Assembly: GCF_001619875.1 (NCBI RefSeq)
Contig: NZ_LRFC01000039.1
Coordinates: 1-64,000 of the forward strand
DNA: 64,000 nt
Direction of reading: 5' to 3'
From: Fictibacillus phosphorivorans
GTDB lineage: Bacteria; Bacillota; Bacilli; Bacillales; Fictibacillaceae
The notes below the pieces were generated by a model that did no database searches, was not told where the DNA came from, and was given only the letters and a program-made list of their open reading frames with translations. This document shows, piece by piece, positions 10,261 through 18,977 of this stretch (position 1 is the stretch's first letter; each line of letters starts with the position of its first letter). A program made the translations under genes and the position numbers.

Positions 10261-10611
10261 ATGAAATTTGAAGAAAGCGGCTTAAACGGGAAGGTTATTG
10301 AATTCTCACTATTAGAACATGTGATGGATAGCCATGGAATGATCCGCGCAGGCCAATGGGACTATGAGCGAATTACATACGATTACAAATTTGAAGATAT
10401 GACTAATGGTGATGTTTATTATTTCCGTTTCCCTTGTCTTGTTACAGAAGCAGAAACAGAAACACCTCACGCAAAGGTTGAACTTGGAACACCTTATTTA
10501 GGAAAACACTATTATCCGCATGGTGTGGAGTATGACGAAGAATTTCCTAAACACGTTGTAAAACAGTGTAACAAGTTAATCGAAGCGCTGCATAACGAAT
10601 TGCACGTATAA
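10261..10611 (+). CDS. ylbA: YugN-like family protein YlbA
   Basis: A 116-residue soluble protein. The stretches MIRAGQWDYERITYDYKFED and LGKHYYPHGVEYDEEFP match the YugN-like family that includes B. subtilis YlbA. ATG 10261 has GGAGGTTTCACG in front; the frame extends far upstream but without a good site. Function unknown. Confidence 0.85.
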   Translation: MKFEESGLNGKVIEFSLLEHVMDSHGMIRAGQWDYERITYDYKFEDMTNGDVYYFRFPCLVTEAETETPHAKVELGTPYLGKHYYPHGVEYDEEFPKHVVKQCNKLIEALHNELHV

Positions 10612-10640
10612 AAAAGATCCCTCATCACTGAGGGATTTTT
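10611..10640. terminator. Bidirectional terminator between ylbA and the nucleotidyltransferase gene
   Basis: AAAAAGATCCCTCA/TGAGGGATTTTTT hairpin with T runs on both strands, between convergent genes. Confidence 0.85.
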
Positions 10641-10641
10641 T

Positions 10642-11361
10642 CTATTCTGCTGCTCGATTTGATTGAGAAGAATATCCTTCAAAAAGACGGCCCCCATATG
10701 GAGCAATCACTTCATCTACAAATTGGATAACTCCAATTTTCGAACGACTTGAATAGTATGCATCGAATACAAAAGCAAATTGTTCAGCAAAACTTTCATT
10801 AAATTCCCTTAATGCCCTAAGAATCCATTTTCCTTCGCCAATCCAGTGTCCGTTAACACGTAATACAAATTCATGTGTGCGGTCTGCAAGTTTTGAAACG
10901 ATAAATAGATCTTCTAGAACATTTGTTGAACCTTCAAGATCGTTCAGGAGATCTGTCAAATGATAGCGCGCTTGTTCGATCTCAACTGTTTTCCATGGAG
11001 TCGGCCCAGCTTTTAATAATTGAAGTGCTTCATTTTTAATACGTGATGCATGTCCTTTATCACATAAAATAATACCTTCTGCACACATTTGCGGCAGTGA
11101 CGGTCTTGCACGATCTATGTTTTGTTTAAAGTAGTTTTTGTATGTAAACATGTTATGAACGAAAACCTCTATCGGCCAATCATACTCTGTAAGTGATTCA
11201 CGGTATGACTCACCTACCGAACTATCAATGATAATAATATCTAGATCTGAGCTTTCCGTTTCTTCTCCTCTGACCACACTTCCAGCCAAATAGGCAACTT
11301 CACAGTTCGGATAGTGAGACTCTATAAATTTTTTGGCTGCTTGTCTGGCGTTGATTCTCAT
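10642..11361 (-). CDS. Nucleotidyltransferase-domain protein
   Basis: A 239-residue protein with a polymerase-beta-type nucleotidyltransferase domain at the N-terminus: GSVVRG near 27-32 and paired acidic residues in SSDLDIIII, with further acidic or aromatic residues at about 63. The C-terminal half is helical, as in antibiotic adenylyltransferases and related enzymes. Substrate unknown; it could modify a small molecule, protein or RNA. It lies between ylbA and ctaG, where B. subtilis has no such gene, so it is a lineage insertion. Start ATG 11361. Confidence 0.8.
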   Translation of the reverse strand: MRINARQAAKKFIESHYPNCEVAYLAGSVVRGEETESSDLDIIIIDSSVGESYRESLTEYDWPIEVFVHNMFTYKNYFKQNIDRARPSLPQMCAEGIILCDKGHASRIKNEALQLLKAGPTPWKTVEIEQARYHLTDLLNDLEGSTNVLEDLFIVSKLADRTHEFVLRVNGHWIGEGKWILRALREFNESFAEQFAFVFDAYYSSRSKIGVIQFVDEVIAPYGGRLFEGYSSQSNRAAE

Positions 11362-11431
11362 ATTTTCTCTTTCCCTTCTTTACCTGGCTTTCTATATTTA
11401 TTCTACATGAACCGGGTGTTTTCATTTTTTT

Positions 11432-11467
11432 ATGCAAAAAAAATAACCGGCAAAGTGCCGGTTATTT
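11432..11467 (-). terminator. Terminator of ctaG
   Basis: AAATAACCGGC/GCCGGTTATTT hairpin followed by seven T on the minus strand. Confidence 0.85.
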
Positions 11468-12334
11468 CAATTCAGGGTTCAATTGGTTGTTTTGTCTTTT
11501 TATCATATCTAAGTCAGCTTTATCTCGAAGACGTTCCTTTTTAACCCATCTAAAAAAGATAAGACCAAGCACAAAAGCATATACGACTTCTTGGAAGATC
11601 TTCATCGTAACTCCGCCTACATGCTGATCTTCTTTAGGCGTCATGGTTGCATATAATTGCGGAACATTTCTGTATGTTTCATAAAGCTGAAAGTCAGCAA
11701 ACATAATCAAAGCACAAGCTGGTGTCATCAATACACCATTTGCAAAAACATAACCGATTTTTTTTATATCTGACAACGAATCAAGCTCTTTAACCGGGCA
11801 AAGAACTGGCCACCACATCGTGAATGCCGTTATAAGCAATAAAGCATGATACCCGTAATGAATAACAGGATTTCCTACAGCTGTATCGAACACGAGTGGA
11901 ATATGATACAAAGAGAATACACTATTAAAGACAAGTAAAGCGATTAGCGGTTTCGTCAGAAAATGAAAAATACGCGTTAAAATAGATTTCTTATTTAACC
12001 AGCTGCTCCACTTCACTTCAGGGACCGAAAGAATAACTAAAGGTGTAATCATCAGATATAAAACAGCCATCTGTACCATATGTACACTAAATAAATAATT
12101 GTGGCCTAAAATCTGTACAGGTGTACCTTTAATAATAATCATTAGCACTAATGCAAACGTCATTGCTGCTTTTTGCCACCAAGTTGCTAAGCTCTTCCCG
12201 TGTTTGCCTCGAATAATCCAGCGAAAGTAAACAAAAGCAAGAACAATTGCCAAAACATATATAAAAGGCGGATATAGTTCGTACCAGCTATAATCACTCA
12301 AACTAGTATGATGAACATGGTGATTATGGTGCAT
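11462..12334 (-). CDS. ctaG: Cytochrome caa3 oxidase assembly factor CtaG
   Basis: About 290 residues with some seven membrane segments and a His-rich N-terminus (MHHNHHVHH). CtaG is needed for copper delivery or CuB assembly of caa3 oxidase in B. subtilis. ATG 12334 is preferred: AAAGGAG lies 9 nt upstream, whereas the ATG three codons earlier touches the site. Transcribed with ctaF-ctaC upstream, though a terminator lies between ctaF and ctaG. Confidence 0.9.
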   Translation of the reverse strand: MHHNHHVHHTSLSDYSWYELYPPFIYVLAIVLAFVYFRWIIRGKHGKSLATWWQKAAMTFALVLMIIIKGTPVQILGHNYLFSVHMVQMAVLYLMITPLVILSVPEVKWSSWLNKKSILTRIFHFLTKPLIALLVFNSVFSLYHIPLVFDTAVGNPVIHYGYHALLLITAFTMWWPVLCPVKELDSLSDIKKIGYVFANGVLMTPACALIMFADFQLYETYRNVPQLYATMTPKEDQHVGGVTMKIFQEVVYAFVLGLIFFRWVKKERLRDKADLDMIKRQNNQLNPELK

Positions 12335-12433
12335 GTCTGTCATCTCCTTTAAGAAAGTACCCGATACTACTATACCAATCTTTTAGGTACTTGTAATGGA
12401 ATTATAGTGACAATTCGTAATTTTGTAACATGT

Positions 12434-12463
12434 AAAAAGGGCTGCATACGAGATGCAGCCCTC
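12434..12463 (-). terminator. Terminator of the ctaCDEF transcript
   Basis: AGGGCTGCAT/ATGCAGCCCT hairpin followed by TTTTTACA on the minus strand, 8 bp beyond the ctaF stop. Some read-through into ctaG is possible. Confidence 0.8.
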
Positions 12464-12470
12464 AGAATTC

Positions 12471-12815
12471 TTACGATGTCCAAATTAGTCCCATTAAGGA
12501 AGCTACTGTAATAGCTGCAACGAGTATACCACTCGCCATCCCCCAGATTGGGAAGTCATGTCCTTTATGGCTTAAGTGCATCCATACATAAAGCTGGAAG
12601 AATACTTGAACAACTGCCAATGTAAGAATAAACAATACAGCAAATGAATCACTGATTTTGTCACTCCAGATCGCAAAAAACGCAACGATCGTTAAAAGGA
12701 TCATCATAACAAAGGATACGTTATGATGCTTACGTTCCTCTTTCAAAGCAAGTTTACGCTGAATCTCTTCGTGACGATGAACGGTAGTTTCAGGGTTCTG
12801 TTGGTGATTAGCCAT
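12471..12815 (-). CDS. ctaF: Cytochrome caa3 oxidase subunit IV
   Basis: A 114-residue membrane protein with a charged N-terminus (about 1-33) and three hydrophobic segments, as expected for the small subunit IV of caa3 oxidase. It begins 4 nt after the ctaE stop; its site (GGTAGG) lies in the end of ctaE, so translation is coupled. Confidence 0.92.
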   Translation of the reverse strand: MANHQQNPETTVHRHEEIQRKLALKEERKHHNVSFVMMILLTIVAFFAIWSDKISDSFAVLFILTLAVVQVFFQLYVWMHLSHKGHDFPIWGMASGILVAAITVASLMGLIWTS

Positions 12816-12819
12816 GAGT

Positions 12820-13440
12820 TTAACCTACCTTTCCCATTAGATAAACAACTGTAAAGATGAATACCCATACAACATCGACAAAGTGCCAATATAGTGCAAA
12901 CAAATAATACTTTGGTGCGTTAGATAAGGTAATACCTCTGTTCCAGTTTCTAGCCAACAAAGTTGTAATCCAAAGTACCCCGAACAATACGTGGGCTCCG
13001 TGGAAACCAACCAGCGAGTAGAAAGCTGAACCAAATGCAGAGCTAGTAAATGTATGTCCTTCGTGAACATAGTGTACGAACTCATAAATTTCTAATCCTA
13101 AGAATCCAAGACCTAATAATAAGGTTACGAGGAACCAGCCTTGCAAAGAACGTACTTTGTTTTGTTTTAAAGAGAGTACTGCATATACACTCGTTAATGA
13201 GCTTGTTAGTAGCAGCATTGTAGCTAAAAATACTAATGGCAGTGAGAATAATTCTTCCCCAGATGGACCATCTAAATGCATGTTTCTAAGACCAAGATAT
13301 GTCCCAAAAAGTGTTGCGAATAGGACAGTCTCACCACCTAGGAATAGCCAGAATCCTAAAAACTTATTTTTACCTTCAAGGGTAGCTTTTTCAGGATGAG
13401 CAGGGAAATTAGCATCTGTTAAACGTTCTCCAGCATTCAT
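12820..13440 (-). CDS. ctaE: Cytochrome caa3 oxidase subunit III
   Basis: A 206-residue protein with five predicted membrane segments and the subunit III signature around FHGAHVLFGVLW. Start and ctaD stop share one base (TAATG), a translational coupling arrangement. Subunit III stabilises the proton-pumping oxidase. Confidence 0.93.
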   Translation of the reverse strand: MNAGERLTDANFPAHPEKATLEGKNKFLGFWLFLGGETVLFATLFGTYLGLRNMHLDGPSGEELFSLPLVFLATMLLLTSSLTSVYAVLSLKQNKVRSLQGWFLVTLLLGLGFLGLEIYEFVHYVHEGHTFTSSAFGSAFYSLVGFHGAHVLFGVLWITTLLARNWNRGITLSNAPKYYLFALYWHFVDVVWVFIFTVVYLMGKVG

Positions 13441-15284
13441 TAAGCTCTACCCCCTTTAATGTCTGCTTCAACTTCTTCTTTATGAATATGATAACCGTGA
13501 TCATCAATAACAGAACGAAGGAACATCGTAATCAATACAAGTCCTAAACCAGCACCTGCTACGATCCAGTTCGCATAGATGAAGCCAAATCCAGCAATGA
13601 ACATGCCAAGAGATAAAATAAACGGCAAGATTGATCCGTTCGGCATGTGAATTTCTCCTACAGGTTCTGCAGGTGTCATTTCTCCATTACCAGCCGTTTT
13701 CTCAACATACAGTGCATCAAGACCACGAACAAGCGGTGTTTGTGCAAAGTTGTATTCTGGAGTTGGTACTGGCATAGCCCACTCTAATGTACGGCCATCC
13801 CACGGATCTTTTGTTGTTGCATATTTAGATGAAGCTGATATTACGATGTTGATCAAAAGTACAATTGTTCCAGCACCCATTAGAATGGCACCGATCGTAC
13901 TTACAAAGTTTGCTCCGTCAAGTTCTTGTCCAGACATATATGTATAAACACGTCTAGGCATACCCATTAGTCCTAACCAATGCTGCGGGAAGAACGTTAA
14001 GTGGAATCCAATAAAGAACAGCCAAAAATTCCATTTTCCAAGAGTTTCGTTTAAAACACGGTTAAACATTCTAGGGTACCAATAGTATAACCCTGAGAAT
14101 AAACCTAAAATCAGACCACCAACGATTACATAGTGGAAGTGAGCTACTACAAAGTAACTATCATGGTACTGATAGTCAGCTGCAGGAACAGAAAGCATAA
14201 CCCCTGTTACCCCACCCATTACGAACGTTGGGATGAAACCTACTGCAAAAAGCATTGCTGTTGAGAAGCGAATTTGTCCGCCCCACATTGTGAAGATCCA
14301 GTTAAAAATCTTTACGCCTGTCGGAATTGCGATTGCCATCGTTGCTACAGCAAAAATAGAGTTTGCTACAGGTCCTAGACCAACTGTAAACATGTGGTGA
14401 ACCCAAACCATGAATCCTAAAAATCCAATTAGAACTGTTGCAAAAACCATCGCACTGTAACCAAACAAGCGCTTATTTGAGAATGTAGAAACAACCTCAG
14501 AGATAATACCAAAAGCAGGTAGAATCAAGATATATACTTCAGGGTGACCAAAGATCCAGAAAATGTGTTCCCAGATTAAAATGTTACCACCCATATCTGG
14601 ATTAAAGAAATTAGCATCAAATACACGTTCGAACATAAGAAGGAAGAATCCAACTGTAAGTGCAGGGAATGCGAATAAGATAAGTCCAGATGTAACAAAT
14701 GAAGCCCAAGTGAACAACGGCATACGCATAAACGTCATACCCGGTGCACGCATGTTAATGATTGTTACAAGGAAGTTAATCCCCCCTGCAAGTGTACCTG
14801 CCCCAGCGATCTGAAGACCAAGTACATAGAAATCTACTCCAGTATCTTCAGCAACGGTTGATAGTGGTGCATAAGCTGTCCAACCAGCTTCAGGTGCTCC
14901 GCCTAAGAACCAGCTAAGGTTTAATAATAATCCACCGAAGAAGAATAACCAAAAACCGACTGCGTTAACGTATGGAAACGCTACGTCACGTGCTCCTAGC
15001 TGTAAAGGAACAATGGCGTTCATGAAACCGAAGATGATCGGCATGGCTGCCAAGAAGATCATTGTTGTTCCATGCATCGTTAACAATTGGTTATAAAGTT
15101 CACCAGTGAAAATCTTGCTGTCTGGTTCCATTAATTGAATACGCATCAATATAGCTTCAAGTCCTCCGATTAAGAAGAAGAACCCACCTGCCAAAAGATA
15201 CAAAATACCGATCTTTTTATGGTCAACGGTAGTGAGCCAATCCATTAACCCACTTCTCTTTTTGTGACTTTCGTGAGTTGCCAC
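13440..15284 (-). CDS. ctaD: Cytochrome caa3 oxidase subunit I
   Basis: A 614-residue heme-copper oxidase subunit I with 12 or more membrane segments. All key ligands are visible: low-spin heme His in MHGTTMIF; CuB His and cross-linked Tyr in WIFGHPEVYILILP; CuB His pair in WVHHMF; heme a3 and heme a His in VVAHFHYVIVGG. It reduces O2 to water with electrons from cytochrome c and pumps protons. The C-terminal extension is typical of the Bacillus enzyme. Site AAGGAGG is before the ATG. Confidence 0.97.
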   Translation of the reverse strand: MATHESHKKRSGLMDWLTTVDHKKIGILYLLAGGFFFLIGGLEAILMRIQLMEPDSKIFTGELYNQLLTMHGTTMIFLAAMPIIFGFMNAIVPLQLGARDVAFPYVNAVGFWLFFFGGLLLNLSWFLGGAPEAGWTAYAPLSTVAEDTGVDFYVLGLQIAGAGTLAGGINFLVTIINMRAPGMTFMRMPLFTWASFVTSGLILFAFPALTVGFFLLMFERVFDANFFNPDMGGNILIWEHIFWIFGHPEVYILILPAFGIISEVVSTFSNKRLFGYSAMVFATVLIGFLGFMVWVHHMFTVGLGPVANSIFAVATMAIAIPTGVKIFNWIFTMWGGQIRFSTAMLFAVGFIPTFVMGGVTGVMLSVPAADYQYHDSYFVVAHFHYVIVGGLILGLFSGLYYWYPRMFNRVLNETLGKWNFWLFFIGFHLTFFPQHWLGLMGMPRRVYTYMSGQELDGANFVSTIGAILMGAGTIVLLINIVISASSKYATTKDPWDGRTLEWAMPVPTPEYNFAQTPLVRGLDALYVEKTAGNGEMTPAEPVGEIHMPNGSILPFILSLGMFIAGFGFIYANWIVAGAGLGLVLITMFLRSVIDDHGYHIHKEEVEADIKGGRA

Positions 15285-15315
15285 GGTGTAACCTCCTTTT
15301 TTGCAATGCTTAAGA

Positions 15316-16338
15316 CTATTTCAATTTAAGACCTAACAAGTAATCTGAAACAGCATCAATTTCCTCATCAGAAAGGTTAACCTTAGGCATGTTGTTGCCT
15401 GGTTTAACTTCTTGAGGATCCTTGATCCACTTTTTCAGATTTTCTTTATCATGCTCTAAGATACCTGCTACACGGTCTTTATCCCCAAAACCAGTTAAGC
15501 TAGGTCCTGTGTTCCCGCCGTTTTGTCCAACTGCGTGACAAGATAAACAGTTCTTTTCAAAGACTTGTTGTCCGTTAGCATTAGCAGAAGATTTGTCGTC
15601 AGCCGCTTTAAAGCCTGCAACCCAATTCTTATAGTCTTCTTTAGAAACTACTCTTACTTTGAAATCCATTAAAGCATGAGATGCACCACAAAGCTCAGCA
15701 CATTTTCCTTTGTAAACAACATCTGTCTGGCTGCCAGTTTCAAACCACATATAGTTTTTGTTCTTATCACCAGGATTTGTATCTGTCTTTCCTGCTAATG
15801 AAGGAATCCAGAATGAGTGAATAACATCAGCAGATGATAATTCAACATGTACCTTTGTATCCGCAGGTAACACTAACTCCTGAGATGTAATGAGTTCTTC
15901 TTTCGGATACTCAAATTCCCACCAATATTGGTGTCCCGTAACTTTAATGCTTAACTCATTTTTTGATGCTGGTTTAGCATCTGCAGAGAATTCAAATGTT
16001 CTCATTACAGTTGGAACAGCTAAGATGATCAATAAAAGAATCGGAATAACTGTCCATAATAATTCAAGCATGTGGTTACCTTCCACTTGCTTAGGTGTAG
16101 AGTTATCACCTTTTTTCTTTCTAAACTTCAATAATACGAATGCATAAAGAACGAAAACTACCACTAGTACCAGAATCATAATACTAATCGATATCAGCAT
16201 CAGCTGGAACTGTTTGTCAGCAACTTCACCTTGCGGAATTAAAGCCGATAGAGTCGGATCTCCGCACCCCATCAAAAGAAGAGCCAACATGGCAAATAAG
16301 GAAAGAAAACGCCCTTTTTGTAGCCATTTTTTCATCAC
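15316..16338 (-). CDS. ctaC: Cytochrome caa3 oxidase subunit II with fused cytochrome c
   Basis: A 340-residue lipoprotein. The lipobox LLMGC puts the lipidated Cys at residue 25; two membrane segments follow. The CuA domain carries CAELCGASH and a downstream Met. A C-terminal cytochrome c domain has CLSCH and an axial Met in NNMPK, which defines a caa3-type enzyme. The start is GTG 16338 or the ATG one codon later; both lie 7-10 nt from GTGGGG. First gene of ctaCDEF. Confidence 0.95.
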   Translation of the reverse strand: MMKKWLQKGRFLSLFAMLALLLMGCGDPTLSALIPQGEVADKQFQLMLISISIMILVLVVVFVLYAFVLLKFRKKKGDNSTPKQVEGNHMLELLWTVIPILLLIILAVPTVMRTFEFSADAKPASKNELSIKVTGHQYWWEFEYPKEELITSQELVLPADTKVHVELSSADVIHSFWIPSLAGKTDTNPGDKNKNYMWFETGSQTDVVYKGKCAELCGASHALMDFKVRVVSKEDYKNWVAGFKAADDKSSANANGQQVFEKNCLSCHAVGQNGGNTGPSLTGFGDKDRVAGILEHDKENLKKWIKDPQEVKPGNNMPKVNLSDEEIDAVSDYLLGLKLK

Positions 16339-16507
16339 TACATATACCCCACTTTCTCGTTGTAGTCTGTTTTGACTGAATGTTCTTTCTATTCACTTCA
16401 AATAAAGGTTTATTTGAATGGAAATAGCTAATTAGCTTTTATGAAAGCCCTTTTATGTAAAGGCAATTACAGGAACAGCACAATTAGCGCTGTTCCGGTA
16501 AGAATTT

Positions 16508-17443
16508 CTATATGTTTACTAGAATCATGGCTACAAACATAATTGTCATGTAGTTTAATGAATACACAAACATCATGCGAGCCCATTTTATATCATCCTT
16601 AGTCTTTAACCCTGATAGAGCCAGTATTAACCAGCCCGTCCCTAAAACGGCAGCTAAGATTAAGTAGATGACACCAAATTCGAACAGGTAAAGTGACACT
16701 GGCAGCAAAGCCGCTACATACCAAATCATCTGGCGTTTTGTAAGTGCAAATCCGGATACTACCGGCAGCATAGGAATACCTGCGTTTCGATAATCCTCAC
16801 ATCGCTTCATAGCAAGAGCTAAAAAGTGAGGCGGCTGCCATAAGAACATGATTAAGAATAAGATCCATGCAACCCAGTGAAGATTAGCGTCAAGGGCTGC
16901 CCATCCGATTAACGGCGGAACGGCTCCCGATATACCTCCCACAACCGTATTAATAGAATGGGTACGTTTTAGCCACATCGTATATACAACAACGTAGACA
17001 AAAAGCCCAATTAGTCCTATTACAGCTGCAGTAAGAGTAGTCATGGCAAGCATAACTGTCCCGATTGCGGATAGAATAATACCGACCCATAATACTTGAC
17101 TCGGATTGATTCTTCCAGTAACTGTCGGACGTTCAATCGTTCGTTCCATAAGCTGATCAATATCTCTATCAATATAGTTATTTAAACAGCAGCCGCCTGC
17201 TATAACTAATGCCGCACCTAGTACGCAAAGAATTAAGGTTAAGATGTTCTCTGAAAATAATAATTCATTATATTTTAAGGCCAAGAAAAATCCTGCAAAT
17301 GTCGTGATAAGGTTACTCATAACAATTCCAAGCTTTGCAATGGTCAAAAAATCTTTCCAGGTGCCTGTCGGGTTCGCTTCTGACAGAGGTCCAGGTTCCA
17401 TTACTTTGTTAGCGGCTTCATATGCAGTTGAAGTCTTGCTCAA
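16508..17443 (-). CDS. ctaB: Protoheme IX farnesyltransferase (heme O synthase)
   Basis: A 311-residue UbiA-type prenyltransferase that farnesylates heme B to heme O. The allylic diphosphate motif [15 protein letters not shown] and a second Asp-rich region ([15 protein letters not shown]) are present, in nine predicted membrane segments. I use TTG 17443: AAGGAGGTG lies 6 nt upstream, and longer starts would run through this site. Lies 170 bp upstream of ctaC with a hairpin (16472-16496) between them. Confidence 0.95.
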   Translation of the reverse strand: MSKTSTAYEAANKVMEPGPLSEANPTGTWKDFLTIAKLGIVMSNLITTFAGFFLALKYNELLFSENILTLILCVLGAALVIAGGCCLNNYIDRDIDQLMERTIERPTVTGRINPSQVLWVGIILSAIGTVMLAMTTLTAAVIGLIGLFVYVVVYTMWLKRTHSINTVVGGISGAVPPLIGWAALDANLHWVAWILFLIMFLWQPPHFLALAMKRCEDYRNAGIPMLPVVSGFALTKRQMIWYVAALLPVSLYLFEFGVIYLILAAVLGTGWLILALSGLKTKDDIKWARMMFVYSLNYMTIMFVAMILVNI

Positions 17444-17782
17444 CAGATACACCTCCTTTTTATAGAGTAAAATGTTCCAAATCTTTCTTTTGTTGTTATT
17501 AAAGCCCTCATTCATTCTATATGGGCTTGACTCTAAAATCAACGTAAAAAAATGTCTTTATCTGTTCACAATATGTAAAGTAGAACGTTTTACCTATATG
17601 ATAGGATAGTGATATATAAAGAAAATGTCCTCTAACATTATAAAACAAAACAAGTGCTTTGTATACTTCGACTAATATAGACAACTTCTTATATTATTTG
17701 TACTATCGAGGTGTCTCTATTACTAGTTGAAAATATTACAAATTTGTGAACTGTTTTCAGGACTAAAAAGCAGGTGAATGAA
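17444..17782. promoter_or_regulatory. ctaA/ctaB divergent control region with two ResD-like motifs
   Basis: This 339-bp gap separates the divergent heme A and heme O synthase genes. TTGTGAAC occurs on the plus strand at 17744-17751, close to ctaA, and on the minus strand at 17564-17571, facing ctaB. It matches most of the ResD consensus TTTGTGAAT. In B. subtilis ResD activates ctaA and ctaBCDEF when oxygen falls. The start sites themselves are not assigned. Confidence 0.5.
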
Positions 17783-18670
17783 TTGAAAAGAGCTTATCAA
17801 ATCTATTCTATTATTACTACCCTCGGTATGCTGCTCGTTTTACTCATGGGAGCTGTTGTAACAAAAACAGATTCTGGTAATGGCTGCGGAAATTCTTGGC
17901 CACTGTGTTATGGAGAATTATTGCCAACAGCACCTAAACTTGAAACGATCATTGAAGTAAGTCACCGGTTTGTTTCGGCTTGGCTCGGAATCTTAGTTAT
18001 CATTCTGGCCATATGGGCTTGGAGACGAGAACCACATAAAAAAGAAATTAAAATTTTGGCAGGTTCTGCCGTGTTCTTTATCGTCCTTCAAGGGCTTTTA
18101 GGAGCAGCAGCTGTTATTTGGAGCCAGTCTTCTGCTGTACTCGCTTCCCACTTTGGATTTTCACTTGTTTCATTCGCAAGTGTGTTGCTGCTAGCGATTC
18201 TTTCATTTGAAGATCGTGACCGGCCTTTTATTGCCAAGGTAACACCAGGTTTTAAAAAGAACATCTACTGGCTGTTTGTTTATTTGTACGCTGTTGTATA
18301 CACCGGAGCACTTGTAAGACATACCGGCTCGAGCATGGGTTGCGGCCCTGAGTTCCCACTTTGTAACGGTTCTGTACTCACAACATTAGGTTCACAAGCT
18401 AGCATACATTTGCTGCATAGAATCGCAGCTGTCGTACTTTTCTTATGGATTGCATTTTCTTGGTATCATGCAAAAAAGCATTACAGTGACCAAAAAGTTG
18501 TGAATAAAGGTTTTCAGTTCGCGTTGCTATTTGTCATCTTGCAAGCTGTATCAGGAATTATGATCGTACTTTCAAACTTAAACCTGTTCGTAGCTTTATC
18601 ACATGGATTGATCATCTCTTTCCTATTTGGAACGTTGAGCTATTTAGTACTGATCGTTTATCGGAAATAA
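17783..18670 (+). CDS. ctaA: Heme A synthase
   Basis: About 295 residues with eight membrane segments, converting heme O to heme A. Heme-ligand His are seen in VSHRF, SHFGFS, LLHRI and LSHGL. Both Cys pairs are present (GCGNSWPLC and GCGPEFPLC), as in Bacillus CtaA. The likely start is TTG 17783, with AGGTGA upstream; GTG 17774 is the alternative. Divergent from ctaB. Confidence 0.94.
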   Translation: MKRAYQIYSIITTLGMLLVLLMGAVVTKTDSGNGCGNSWPLCYGELLPTAPKLETIIEVSHRFVSAWLGILVIILAIWAWRREPHKKEIKILAGSAVFFIVLQGLLGAAAVIWSQSSAVLASHFGFSLVSFASVLLLAILSFEDRDRPFIAKVTPGFKKNIYWLFVYLYAVVYTGALVRHTGSSMGCGPEFPLCNGSVLTTLGSQASIHLLHRIAAVVLFLWIAFSWYHAKKHYSDQKVVNKGFQFALLFVILQAVSGIMIVLSNLNLFVALSHGLIISFLFGTLSYLVLIVYRK

Positions 18671-18671
18671 C

Positions 18672-18710
18672 AAAAGACCAAGGTGCTTCAATTGCACCTT
18701 GGTCTTTTTA
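18672..18710. terminator. Terminator of ctaA, possibly also pycA
   Basis: Perfect stem AAAAGACCAAGGTGC/GCACCTTGGTCTTTT with TTTTTAAG after it on the plus strand and TTTTGTTA on the minus strand. Confidence 0.85.
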
Positions 18711-18732
18711 AGTTTTAATTTTAGACTTTCAT

Positions 18733-18876
18733 CGTTGCTCTTGAAGGCAGTTGATTTCCATTTCAGATGCTCGCTTTCCGGGGGCGGGCGGTGAGCCTCC
18801 TAGCGCTTTGCGCTTTTAGGAGTCTCACCTGTCCCACTCGTCCCCCAGGAGTCTCGTATCTTACATTCCAAACAAC
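18733..18876 (+). repeat. Dispersed intergenic repeat, copy A
   Basis: About 140 bp sharing GTTGATTTCC, TGCTCGCTTTCCG, GGCGGTGAGCC, GTCTCACCTG and CAGGAGTCTC with copies at 36.4 kb (same strand) and 45.4 kb (opposite strand). Internal inverted repeats (GGTGAG/CTCACC) would fold the RNA. It fills the 18671-18977 gap between the 3' ends of ctaA and pycA; I see no gene there. Confidence 0.8.
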
Positions 18877-18977
18877 TTTTCAGTGAAGTCTTTTATGCAG
18901 CAATTAAAGAATAGTCCCTAACTAAAAGCTAAAAGCTCGCTTCCAGTGATTACCCCACAATTATGTGTCAAAAGAGC

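Noticed and set aside
10642-11361. Antibiotic resistance gene
   Set aside because: The nucleotidyltransferase motif alone does not show aminoglycoside activity; the gene has normal composition and chromosomal context.
16472-16496. Terminator between ctaB and ctaC
   Set aside because: GGAACAGC/GCTGTTCC forms a hairpin but no T run follows on the minus strand; it may be a weak pause site only.
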